From: Nevskia sp.
GTDB taxonomy: Bacteria > Pseudomonadota > Gammaproteobacteria > Nevskiales > Nevskiaceae
Assembly (NCBI GenBank): GCA_023229645.1
Contig: JALNYU010000030.1
Span: forward strand, 1-44,381
Direction: 5' to 3'
Length of the DNA stretch: 44,381 nt
Shown: positions 15,956-23,172 of the stretch, in pieces
How positions within the stretch are numbered: the stretch's first letter is position 1
Layout of the letters: every line of letters begins with the position of its first letter
Position numbers and translations under genes: made by a program
Notes under the pieces: model-generated
The model's database searches: none
Seen by the model: the letters and a program-made list of their open reading frames with translations, nothing else
Told to the model about the DNA's origin: nothing

Positions 15956-17077
15956 ATGTCGGTATTGATCGTTGCAGATCCGTGGGACGTTCATGTTCGC
16001 GCCGTGGCTTGGGCGCTGCGACAGCGCAGCATCGACAGCGCGGTTTGGTACACGCATGACTACCCGCAAAAGCACGCCGCGAGTTTCGAAATTGGCGCTG
16101 AGCAAGCGCTGACGCCCCATCTCTATTGCGCGCATAAATACCAGTCATTCGCAGCGGCAGCAGACACGGTGTGGCTCCGGCGGTGGTATCGGCCGGAAGC
16201 TGATCCTAGTTTGCATCCGGCAGATGTCAAGTTTGCTCAGAACGAAGCCAACGAGTTTGTGCAGTCGATGATGCACGCGTTGAACGACGGCGCGCGGTTC
16301 TGGGTTAATCCACTTCAGGCCAAGCAGCGGGCGGATCGTAAACCGGTGCAACTCGCGGCCGCGCGCGCGGTGGGGCTAAGGATTCCGGAAACGCTCATTT
16401 CGAATGAACCCACGCGTATCCGCGCGTTTTTTGACCAGCATCACGGCCGGATTATCTACAAGCCGATGACCGCAGCGTCGTGGCGGTCGGAAACGGAAAC
16501 GCATGTGTCGTATACCGCGCCGGTTACCGCCGAGGTGCTGGCCGAAGACGCGGCGCTATCGAATGCGCCTGCGATCTACCAGACCGAGGTCCACAAGGCG
16601 TTCGAGCTGCGCGTCACGTTAATCGGCCGCACGCTATTCGCCGCACGGTTGGAGTCGCAGCAAAGCGATTTCTACAAAACTGACTGGCGCGCCAACATGT
16701 TGACCCAGAATTTGCTGCCTGCGCCGTTTACCTTGCCGCCAACGGTTGCTGAACGCTGCTTGGCGTTGGCGGACGCGCTCGGTGTAGTGTTCGGCTGTCT
16801 GGACTTGATTGTGACGCCAGACGACGAGTACGTATTTCTAGAAATCAACGAGATGGGCCAATTTCTCTGGGTTGAGGAAGAGAACGAGGCGTTTCCGTTA
16901 CTGGATTGTTTCGTCAAATTTCTGATCAGTCGAGACCCTGCTTACCGCTACCAAGATGGTGACCGGCAGTTCCCGCTGAAGGCCTTTATGGCCAGCCCCG
17001 ATGCGGCACTGGATCGTTTGCCTGCACCTGGGATCCACGTGCCGCCGCCGGCTTGGTTTCACATGCAGGAGTCCTAG
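15956..17077 (+). CDS. Graspetide-type ATP-grasp ligase (MvdC/MvdD-like RiPP maturase)
   Basis: The 373-residue product has the architecture of ATP-grasp enzymes that make ester or amide side-chain crosslinks in ribosomal peptides (microviridin/graspetide family). It has an MvdD-type pre-grasp domain (MSVLIVADPWDVHVRAVAWA, with WLRRWYRP at 73-80), then FWVNPLQAKQRADRKPVQLA and VGLRIPETLISN (139-150). The ATP-binding Lys169 is in IIYKP. QTEVHKAFELRV (209-220) follows, and the Mg2+ ligands Asp283 and Glu296/Asn298 lie in CLDLI and FLEINEMGQFLWVEE, a hallmark of the family. AGGGAG precedes the ATG. The facing gene at 17152-17337 is the candidate substrate. No transporter, protease or acetyltransferase is adjacent. 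Assignment to the RiPP subfamily is by motif recognition. Confidence 0.85.
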   Translation: MSVLIVADPWDVHVRAVAWALRQRSIDSAVWYTHDYPQKHAASFEIGAEQALTPHLYCAHKYQSFAAAADTVWLRRWYRPEADPSLHPADVKFAQNEANEFVQSMMHALNDGARFWVNPLQAKQRADRKPVQLAAARAVGLRIPETLISNEPTRIRAFFDQHHGRIIYKPMTAASWRSETETHVSYTAPVTAEVLAEDAALSNAPAIYQTEVHKAFELRVTLIGRTLFAARLESQQSDFYKTDWRANMLTQNLLPAPFTLPPTVAERCLALADALGVVFGCLDLIVTPDDEYVFLEINEMGQFLWVEEENEAFPLLDCFVKFLISRDPAYRYQDGDRQFPLKAFMASPDAALDRLPAPGIHVPPPAWFHMQES

Positions 17078-17087
17078 GTCAAAGAAC

Positions 17088-17128
17088 TGAGGTCAAAGAA
17101 AAAGGGCCGGCGTTTAACACGGCCCTTT
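17088..17128 (-). terminator. Terminator between the ATP-grasp and peptide genes
   Basis: AAAGGGCCG (17101-17109) and CGGCCCTTT (17120-17128) form a perfect 9-bp stem. Read on the minus strand the stem is followed by TTCTTTGACC, a T-rich tail, so it best terminates the peptide transcript. It may also stop the convergent ATP-grasp transcript. Confidence 0.7.
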
Positions 17129-17151
17129 CTCACGACATCTGTTTCTTTCGG

Positions 17152-17337
17152 TTACGGAATCGCGTCGCCGTTATCTGCGAAGTCGACTTCACGGAAACCG
17201 TCGATCGTCGTGTATTCGATCGTTGTGCGTCCTGCCATCTGTGTTTTATGCCGGCCTTCGAAGTCGGAAATCTCGACGCGTTTGGTCGGAACTGCAAGCT
17301 GCCGGCCAATCAGGCGCGGCGTACCCTGATGCTTCAT
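17152..17337 (-). CDS. Candidate graspetide precursor peptide (61 aa)
   Basis: The product is a 61-residue peptide. The ATG at 17337 has GGAG six bases upstream; an ATG four codons earlier lacks a good site. The first ~37 residues are basic (MKHQGTPRLIGRQLAVPTKR). The tail is Thr- and acid-rich: TTIEYTTIDG at 38-47, then FREVDFADNGDAIP at 48-61. Four Thr in two TTI(E/D) repeats followed by Glu50, Asp52, Asp55 and Asp58 is the composition expected for Thr-to-Asp/Glu ester rings. It has its own terminator and converges on the ATP-grasp gene. It could instead be an unrelated small protein; the substrate role is inference from composition and context. Confidence 0.6.
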   Translation of the reverse strand: MKHQGTPRLIGRQLAVPTKRVEISDFEGRHKTQMAGRTTIEYTTIDGFREVDFADNGDAIP

Positions 17338-17356
17338 AACTCGCTCCATTTAGTCA

Positions 17357-17373
17357 GCGGCCATCCTGGCCGC
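17357..17373 (-). promoter_or_regulatory. Hairpin in the leader of the small-peptide gene
   Basis: GCGGCCA and TGGCCGC form a perfect 7-bp stem with a 3-base loop, which reads GGA on the minus strand, about 20 bases upstream of the peptide start. Further upstream on the same strand, a weak promoter (TTGATT, 17 bases, TACAAC) and a perfect TTGACA hexamer are visible in 17380-17425. Confidence 0.35.
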
Positions 17374-17434
17374 GCAATTGTTGTAACACCGGGCCGGTTA
17401 CAAATCAATCGATGCTGTCAATGGTTGAATTATC

Positions 17435-17461
17435 CTCTGATGCTGCGCCGCAGCGTCAGAG
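17435..17461 (-). terminator. Stem-loop at the 3' end of hslU
   Basis: CTCTGA-TGCTGC and GCAGCG-TCAGAG pair across a short GCC loop, with one mismatch. The hslU stop codon lies in the stem. No T-tract follows, so it is more likely an mRNA 3'-end structure than a classic intrinsic terminator. Confidence 0.45.
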
Positions 17462-18820
17462 AATATACCGACTCAAATCCTCATCCCCAGCCAATGCTTG
17501 AAGCTTGGTGTTGACGTAGTCAGCGTCGATCGTCAGCGTGCTGCCGACATCGTCAGGGGCGCTGAACGCGGCTTCTTCCATCAGCCGTTCCAGCACCGTG
17601 TGCAGGCGCCGGGCGCCGATGTTTTCGGTGCGCTCATTCACTTGCCACGCCAGCTCCGCGAGGCGGCGCAGGCCATCTTCGGCAAACACCAGCGTGACGC
17701 CTTCGGTGGCGAGCAGGGCGATGTATTGATCGGTCAACGAATGCGTCGGTTCGCTCAAAATCCGCACGAAATCTTCGGCCTTCAAGGCATCCAATTCCAC
17801 GCGTATCGGCAAGCGCCCCTGCAGTTCTGGAATCATGTCGGACGGTTTCGACATATGAAACGCGCCGCTGGCGATGAACAAGATGTGGTCCGTGTTTACT
17901 GGGCCGTACTTGGTGCTCACTGTGCTGCCTTCGACCAGCGGCAGCAAGTCGCGCTGCACGCCTTCGCGGGATACATCGGCGCCGCCGTACTCGCCGCGCT
18001 TGCAGACTTTATCGATCTCGTCGATGAACACGATGCCGTTGTCCTCGGCGTTTTTCAGCGCCTCGGCGCGGATCGCCTCTTCATCCACCAGCTTGCCGCC
18101 TTCTTCGTCGATCAACAGCTTTAGCGCATCTTTAATTTTCAGCTTGCGCGTTTTCTGCTGGCCTTGGCCCAGGCTCTTGAACATGTTTTGCAGCTGGTTG
18201 GTCATGTCCTCCATGCCCGGCGGCCCCATGATCTGCATCTGCGCCGGCGTGCTGGCCAGTTTCAGTTCGATCTCGGTTTCGTCGAGCTTGCCTTCGCGCA
18301 GTTTCTTGCGAAACACCTGGCGCGCGGCGCCGTTTTCGCTTTCGCGCTGGCTGGAGGCTTCGCCGAAGTCGGTCGGCTTCGGCAACAAGGCGTCGAGCAC
18401 GCGCTCTTCGGCGGCATCCGCCGCTTTGGCCTGCACGCGCTGCACGGCTTTCTCGCGGGTCAGCTTCACCGCGGCGTCGGCCAGCTCGCGGATGATTGAA
18501 TCGACATCACGGCCGACATAGCCCACTTCGGTGAATTTGGTCGCTTCCACTTTCACGAACGGCGCGTCGGCCAGCTTCGCCAGCCGGCGCGCGATCTCAG
18601 TTTTACCAACGCCGGTAGGGCCGATCATCAAAATATTCTTCGGCGTGATTTCGCCGCGGATCGCTTCCGGCGTGCGCTGCCGGCGCCAGCGGTTGCGCAG
18701 CGCAATCGCCACCGCTTTTTTTGCCGCCTGCTGGCCGACGATATGGCGGTCGAGCTCGGCGACGATTTCGCGCGGCGTCATCGCCCCGGCGCCCTGTGCA
18801 AGCGTGTTTGTTCCGTCCAT
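17456..18820 (-). CDS. hslU: HslU, ATPase subunit of the HslVU protease
   Basis: HslU is the AAA+ unfoldase that feeds HslV. The product contains MTPREIVAELDRHIVGQQ, RNRWRRQR, Walker A GPTGVGKTE, the pore motif region VGYVGRDVDSIIREL, the I-domain insertion and Walker B IVFIDEIDKV, ending in DEDLSRYIL as HslU proteins do. The ATG at 18820 has GGGAGC nine bases upstream and is preferred. A GTG at 18844, overlapping the hslV stop, is an alternative that would add eight residues. Cotranscribed with hslV. Confidence 0.96.
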   Translation of the reverse strand: MDGTNTLAQGAGAMTPREIVAELDRHIVGQQAAKKAVAIALRNRWRRQRTPEAIRGEITPKNILMIGPTGVGKTEIARRLAKLADAPFVKVEATKFTEVGYVGRDVDSIIRELADAAVKLTREKAVQRVQAKAADAAEERVLDALLPKPTDFGEASSQRESENGAARQVFRKKLREGKLDETEIELKLASTPAQMQIMGPPGMEDMTNQLQNMFKSLGQGQQKTRKLKIKDALKLLIDEEGGKLVDEEAIRAEALKNAEDNGIVFIDEIDKVCKRGEYGGADVSREGVQRDLLPLVEGSTVSTKYGPVNTDHILFIASGAFHMSKPSDMIPELQGRLPIRVELDALKAEDFVRILSEPTHSLTDQYIALLATEGVTLVFAEDGLRRLAELAWQVNERTENIGARRLHTVLERLMEEAAFSAPDDVGSTLTIDADYVNTKLQALAGDEDLSRYIL

Positions 18821-18840
18821 GCCATCCGCTCCCGCCGCGT

Positions 18841-19380
18841 TCACGGCAGGGCCTCCAAGGTCAGATTGTGATTGGTGTAGATGCAGATATCGGCGGCGAT
18901 GTGCAGTGCCCGCTCGACAATCTCTTTCGCTGAAAGCTCGGTGCTATCCACCAGCGCCCGCGCCGCCGCCGTTGCGAACGGCCCGCCGGAACCGATTGCC
19001 ATCACGCCGTGCGCCTCCGGCTCCATGACATCGCCATTGCCGGAGATCATCAGCGTGGTGTCTTTGTCCGCCACCAGCAGCAGCGCTTCGAGGCGGCGCA
19101 GGTAGCGGTCGGTGCGCCAATCTTTCGCCATTTCCACCGCTGCGCGCGTTAACTGGCCGGCGTGCTTTTCCAGCTTGCCTTCAAAGCGCTCGAACAAGGT
19201 AAACGCGTCGGCCGTGCCGCCGGCGAAACCGGCAATCACCTTCTCACCATAGAGCCGGCGCACCTTGCGCGCATTACCCTTGACCATCGTATTGCCCATC
19301 GAAACCTGACCATCGCCGCCGACGCAAACCTGCCCGCCGCGGCGCACGGCAAGAATCGTCGTGCCATCAAATTGTTTCAA
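18841..19380 (-). CDS. hslV: HslV, proteolytic subunit of the HslVU protease
   Basis: HslV is a proteasome-like threonine peptidase. The gene starts with TTG (complement of 19378-19380), seven bases after GGAG. The product reads MKQFDG then TTILAVRRGGQVCVGGDGQV; processing before TTILAV would expose the catalytic Thr. The QFxG-TTI start is seen in HslV of related bacteria, which supports the TTG start. VMAIGSGGPFATAAARAL and the ending TNHNLTLEALP are also typical. A sigma-32-type promoter lies just upstream. Confidence 0.96.
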   Translation of the reverse strand: MKQFDGTTILAVRRGGQVCVGGDGQVSMGNTMVKGNARKVRRLYGEKVIAGFAGGTADAFTLFERFEGKLEKHAGQLTRAAVEMAKDWRTDRYLRRLEALLLVADKDTTLMISGNGDVMEPEAHGVMAIGSGGPFATAAARALVDSTELSAKEIVERALHIAADICIYTNHNLTLEALP

Positions 19381-19395
19381 AACCCTGCTCCGTTA

Positions 19396-19410
19396 CGCCC
19401 GCTACGGGCG
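19396..19410 (-). promoter_or_regulatory. Hairpin in the hslVU 5' leader
   Basis: CGCCCG-CTA-CGGGCG is a perfect 6-bp stem with a 3-base loop, located between the predicted start of transcription (near 19421) and the hslV ribosome binding site. A stabilising inverted repeat in the 5' leader of the E. coli hslVU message is known, and this may be its counterpart. Confidence 0.5.
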
Positions 19411-19427
19411 GCTTGATCGAACTGAAG

Positions 19428-19455
19428 AAATGGGTGCGCTGCGCGCGGTTTCAAG
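19428..19455 (-). promoter_or_regulatory. Sigma-32 (heat-shock) promoter of hslVU
   Basis: On the minus strand CTTGAAA (complement of 19449-19455) is followed after 14 bases by CCCATTT (complement of 19428-19434). This matches the RpoH consensus CTTGAAA / CCCATnT with acceptable spacing. hslVU is a classic heat-shock operon. Confidence 0.8.
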
Positions 19456-19688
19456 TTGAGTGCCCACACGGCTTAATGCGCGCCGGATCAGCGGCAGCGC
19501 ATCACGCCGGCTTCATGCCGCTTGACGCTGATGTCATCATGGCGGCGCCTGCACGGAATTGGCGCCGAAAACACAAGCGCAACCGGTGGGAATGGGAACA
19601 ACTAAACGCACTGGGCAAATCTGGCTGCGGGGCCAGCGTGAAGGCTAGATGAGCCAGGGCTGTCGGCGCGGCGAAATTGGGATGGCTT

Positions 19689-21410
19689 ATGGATAAAGGC
19701 TCAACAGATAGCCCCTGGGGGAAATTCAACAGCGGCATCGTAATGGCGCTGGTCGCTTTACCGCTGACTATCCTTTTTAAGGCATCCGGAGATGGGATCA
19801 GCGTGGTTACTGCCAGCATAGCGGCAGTGATCTGGTTGGTTGGGGTGCTGATCTGTGGCCTACTGGCACGCCACTATGACGGCCAGTTGGCCGGCAGCGC
19901 TGAGCCCAGTGCTTCCGAGGAATATAAAACGTATCGAACGCTGCGCATGAGCATCGAAACCGGCGGACGCGCCACGGAGGTTTACGCCGGCCAGCTTGTT
20001 GCGTTTCTGACTTGGATCGATGCTTTCTTTGGTGATAGCAAACGCGCCGAAGACGCGGTTCGGCCTGCGGAACCGGCGAAATGGCTACGCAAACTCGGTT
20101 TCCAGCGTGTGTACCCGATGTGGACAGTGCCGTCTTACGACCGCTGCCTGCTGTTGGCGCTGATCTACCCGCTGGCCGTGATCTTCATTAGCTGGGTGAT
20201 TTCTGGCGAAGTGGGCAAAGCGGAGCAAGCGCTACGATTGCCACCAACGGACTTCCTGTACCGAGTTTTGGCGGGTTGCGGCGTCTTAACTCTATCTTTC
20301 AGTCTATATAACGCTGTCAAGGCGTCTGGCCGCCCAGCTTGGGTGTGGGTCGCTAGGGGGACCACTGGTTATCTGGTTTTCGGCGTGGCCTTTGCGGTAG
20401 CTGTCGGAACCCCGGTTGCTGCGGCTGTTCTTGGCCTCGCAATTGCCGCCGCAGCTATTTCTGGAGCTATGGCAACAAAGACTGCGCCAGGCATAGGCGC
20501 TATTGGTAGTGTCGCCGCCGGCGTTATCGCTGGCGCAAGTACTATTTCCGGGGTTGTAGCAAGTATTGTTGCGGGCGTTATCGCCGTTGCAGGAGTTACT
20601 ACTGTTGCTATTAATGGCACGTACGCGGCTTTTCAATTCCCGAACTGGCTTGCCAAAATCCGACACATCCGATTGAGTCGGTTTTATATACTGCTAACAC
20701 TCGTTTATATCGCTATTTGCGGAATCTATGCGATGTATCTGGCGAATACGCCCGAGTGGCAGCGCACGGCGGGCCCGTTGGTGCTGTTTCTGCCGCTACT
20801 CACGCTACTGAACGCACCATTCGATTGGTTTTCGCTCGGCCTCACCCGCATGCTGCTGCGCCTCGGCTTGGAAAAGCAGGGTTGGTGGCCGTATGGCTTT
20901 GCCTTGCTCGATGCGCTGATTGCGGTGCCGGTGGTTTTGCTGCTGAGTTGTGTCGTCGCGGTTGGCATTCAGAGCTTTGACTTCATCGCGCTGCATCACG
21001 GCGCCACGGCGGCGATTTTGCTGCTGGATGCCGTGTTCGAAGACCTGCAAACCAACCCCTGGCAATGGCATTTGAGTTGGCTGTACGCGCTGCTGCTGAC
21101 GACGATGATTCCGAGCTTGATCAATTGCGCCATCGGCTGCTTTGCGTTCTTCCGCGCACTGCCGTGGAGCACGCGGTTTTTGCTGCGCCGCATGCCGGAA
21201 CACGGCGCGGTACAGCAGCAGCTTTGGGTGGCGCTGCTGTTAAGCCTGCAGTGGACGCTCGGCGCCGTGTTCGGCTGCGCGGCGTTGGTGGCGTTCATTT
21301 ACGGCATCGTGCTGCATGCACTGCCGGCCATCGGTATCGAGTTATTTGCGATTGTGCGCGGCGTGGTGGCGCTCGATATTCCGCAGCGGATTGCGGATTT
21401 GTTCGGTTAA
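19689..21410 (+). CDS. Unrecognised polytopic membrane protein
   Basis: The product is about 573 residues from the ATG at 19689; an in-frame TTG at 19677 is an alternative. I count 10-12 hydrophobic segments, including GIVMALVALPLTILF, LLLALIYPLAVIFISWVI, FYILLTLVYIAICGIYAMYL and LWVALLLSLQWTLGAVFGCA. A soluble stretch follows the second span (residues ~70-150). Residues ~235-305 are a long Gly/Ala/Val/Ile run (AAAVLGLAIAAAAISGAMA and GVIAGASTISGVVASIVAGV) resembling glycine-zipper helices. No transporter or enzyme motif was recognised. The gene stops five bases from the convergent brnA stop and sits beside the hslVU promoter. Confidence 0.75.
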   Translation: MDKGSTDSPWGKFNSGIVMALVALPLTILFKASGDGISVVTASIAAVIWLVGVLICGLLARHYDGQLAGSAEPSASEEYKTYRTLRMSIETGGRATEVYAGQLVAFLTWIDAFFGDSKRAEDAVRPAEPAKWLRKLGFQRVYPMWTVPSYDRCLLLALIYPLAVIFISWVISGEVGKAEQALRLPPTDFLYRVLAGCGVLTLSFSLYNAVKASGRPAWVWVARGTTGYLVFGVAFAVAVGTPVAAAVLGLAIAAAAISGAMATKTAPGIGAIGSVAAGVIAGASTISGVVASIVAGVIAVAGVTTVAINGTYAAFQFPNWLAKIRHIRLSRFYILLTLVYIAICGIYAMYLANTPEWQRTAGPLVLFLPLLTLLNAPFDWFSLGLTRMLLRLGLEKQGWWPYGFALLDALIAVPVVLLLSCVVAVGIQSFDFIALHHGATAAILLLDAVFEDLQTNPWQWHLSWLYALLLTTMIPSLINCAIGCFAFFRALPWSTRFLLRRMPEHGAVQQQLWVALLLSLQWTLGAVFGCAALVAFIYGIVLHALPAIGIELFAIVRGVVALDIPQRIADLFG

Positions 21411-21415
21411 AGCCA

Positions 21416-21703
21416 TTAGGCGTTTGTAGCATCGCGATAGGCTTTTAACACCGCGTTCATTTTTGTCTGCCAGCCGCCGCCGAGCGCGCGGTACCACGCC
21501 AGTACATCAGCATCGACGCGTAGGGCGATTTGCTCTTTACGGTCAGTTTCGGATTTTTTCGGGCGCCCGCGCTTGGCGCGCAAGGCTTCAAGGCCCTGGT
21601 GCTGAACGGCATCCTGCCAAAACGCTTGAACGGCGGCAGGGTTGTGCACGTCATAGGGCACGTCAGGCCCGTGGATAAATTCGGAAGTAGGCTTCTTGCT
21701 CAT
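21416..21703 (-). CDS. brnA: BrnA-family antitoxin
   Basis: The 95-residue product has the BrnA C-terminal DNA-binding/dimerisation region: KRGRPKKSETDRKEQIALRV then DADVLAWYRALGGGWQTKMN and AVLKAYRDA. BrnA neutralises BrnT and autorepresses the operon. It starts inside the end of brnT (41-base overlap), the toxin-first order usual for this type II system. It has no strong ribosome binding site of its own, consistent with coupling to brnT translation. Confidence 0.88.
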   Translation of the reverse strand: MSKKPTSEFIHGPDVPYDVHNPAAVQAFWQDAVQHQGLEALRAKRGRPKKSETDRKEQIALRVDADVLAWYRALGGGWQTKMNAVLKAYRDATNA

Positions 21704-21935
21704 GGGGTTCGGCCGCTCTGCAGGAAATTAGTCGTGGACCTTCGTCACGATCTGTCCAGACCAAGACAACAATTCGATCTTTCAACCAGCCCAGGCTTAC
21801 GAGACGCTGTTCGCCATAATCTTTGCGCACATCCTCCTGCGTTAGCATCGGGAAATCGAATACAGCCATGCAATCGACCAAATCAATCTGGTGCTTACGC
21901 TGATTCCTTCGGCGCTTGGCTGGATCGAAGCTCAT
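21663..21935 (-). CDS. brnT: BrnT-family ribonuclease toxin
   Basis: The 90-residue product matches the BrnT/DUF497 fold: FDPAKRRRNQRKHQIDLVDC then MAVFDFPMLTQEDVRKDYGE, QRLVSLGWLKDRIVVLVWT and RLISCRAAEPHEQEAYF. BrnT toxins have a RelE-like fold and cleave RNA. The AT-rich stretch upstream (21936-21965) should hold the promoter and operator. Confidence 0.88.
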   Translation of the reverse strand: MSFDPAKRRRNQRKHQIDLVDCMAVFDFPMLTQEDVRKDYGEQRLVSLGWLKDRIVVLVWTDRDEGPRLISCRAAEPHEQEAYFRIYPRA

Positions 21936-22114
21936 CCACTTTACTGTATATGCAAATAATACGATAGGGAAGCCTTGTCAGTGGCCGCCTGGAATGGTCG
22001 TAGTATTGGCAATTTCGCCGTTAGCAGGCGCTCAATCGGCAACTCGCTAACGGCGCCATTTCACCGGCAGTGCCGCCCCGCTGGCACCAGACTGCGCCGA
22101 GCATTCGGCTCTAC

Positions 22115-23131
22115 CTAGGGCGCTGCTTCAACCGTTTGATCAATTGCGCCGAAAATTGAGCCGCCGTCAGCGTCGAACATTTCGATGCGCACGCGGTCGC
22201 CGAAGCGCAGGAACGGCGTGCTCGGTTTGCCATCGCGCAGGGTTTCGACGGTGCGTACTTCGGCGAGGCAGGCGTAGCCGACGCCGCCCTGCGCAACCGG
22301 CCGGCCGGGGCCGCCGTCGGCGCCGCGGTTGGAAACGGTGCCGCTGCCGATGATCGTGCCGGCGACCAGCGGCCGGGTTTTGGCGGCGTGGGCGATGAGC
22401 GTGGGGAAGTCAAACACCATGTCGGTGCCGGCGTCAGGTTTGCCGAGCAGGGTGGTGTTGAGCTGCGAGATCAGTGGCCGGTGCACGCGGCCACCGTCCC
22501 ACGCGGCGCCGAGCTCGTCCGGCGTAACGGCGCACGGCGAGAACGCGCTGCTGGGTTTGGACTGGAAGAAGCCGAAGCCTTTCGCCAGTTCGTTCGGAAT
22601 CAAGTTGCGCAGGCTAACGTCGTTGACCAGCAACAGCAGGCGGATGGCGCCGCGCGCTTGGTCAGCGCTGGTGCCAGCGGCGACATCGCCGGTAATCACG
22701 GCGATTTCGGCTTCGAGGTCGATGCCGTAGTCCTCGCTGGCGGCGCGGATCGGTTCGCGCGGCGCGAGGAAGCTATCGCTGCCGCCCTGGTACATCAGCG
22801 GGTCGGTCCAGAAACTGGCCGGCATTTCGGCGCCGCGGGCTTTGCGCACCAGCTCAACGTGGTTGACGTAGGCCGAGCCATCCGCCCACTGATACGCGCG
22901 CGGCAGCGGCGACAGGCATTCCGTTTGATCGAATGCCAGCGTGCCAGACACTTGGCCGCGGTTCAGGCCTTCGGCGACCAGCGCGAGATCGGGCGCGATG
23001 GCGTCCCAGTTATCGAGCGCTTCCTGCAGCGTTTTGACGTAAGGCACTGGGGCTGCGCGTGAGAGATCGCGGCTGACGACGACCAACCGGCCGTCGCGGG
23101 TGCCATCACGGAGCGTCGCGAGTTTCATCAT
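22115..23131 (-). CDS. fahA: Fumarylacetoacetase / FAH-family hydrolase
   Basis: This is the last step of tyrosine degradation: fumarylacetoacetate to fumarate and acetoacetate. The 338-residue product has the FAH catalytic domain: SEDYGIDLEAEIAVITGDV (metal-binding acids), LLVNDVSLRNLIPNELAKGF, FQSKPSSAFSPCAVTPDELG and GTIIGSGTVSNRG. Length fits the bacterial single-chain type. Homogentisate dioxygenase, HPPD and phenylalanine hydroxylase genes nearby support the role. It begins 41 bases after the cpxA-like stop and may be cotranscribed with the two-component genes. The second of two adjacent ATGs (23128) has the better-spaced GGTGG. Confidence 0.9.
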   Translation of the reverse strand: MMKLATLRDGTRDGRLVVVSRDLSRAAPVPYVKTLQEALDNWDAIAPDLALVAEGLNRGQVSGTLAFDQTECLSPLPRAYQWADGSAYVNHVELVRKARGAEMPASFWTDPLMYQGGSDSFLAPREPIRAASEDYGIDLEAEIAVITGDVAAGTSADQARGAIRLLLLVNDVSLRNLIPNELAKGFGFFQSKPSSAFSPCAVTPDELGAAWDGGRVHRPLISQLNTTLLGKPDAGTDMVFDFPTLIAHAAKTRPLVAGTIIGSGTVSNRGADGGPGRPVAQGGVGYACLAEVRTVETLRDGKPSTPFLRFGDRVRIEMFDADGGSIFGAIDQTVEAAP

Positions 23132-23172
23132 TCCACCGCCGCTTCTGCGGCATCGTTATCGAGGGCCGTAGT

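Noticed and set aside
15877..16059. 60-codon frame overlapping the start of the ATP-grasp gene, considered as an upstream precursor peptide
   Set aside because: It runs into the ATP-grasp coding region in another frame, lacks a ribosome binding site and lacks a Thr/acid-rich tail.
17498..18521. Open frames antisense to hslU
   Set aside because: hslU is unmistakable; the antisense products have no family features or ribosome binding sites.
19413..19652. 79-codon frame upstream of the membrane protein
   Set aside because: No ribosome binding site or family features; the region is better explained by the hslVU promoter on the other strand.
21936..21965. LexA-type site upstream of brnT
   Set aside because: CTGTATATGCAAATA has only one good half; the required ACAG half is missing.
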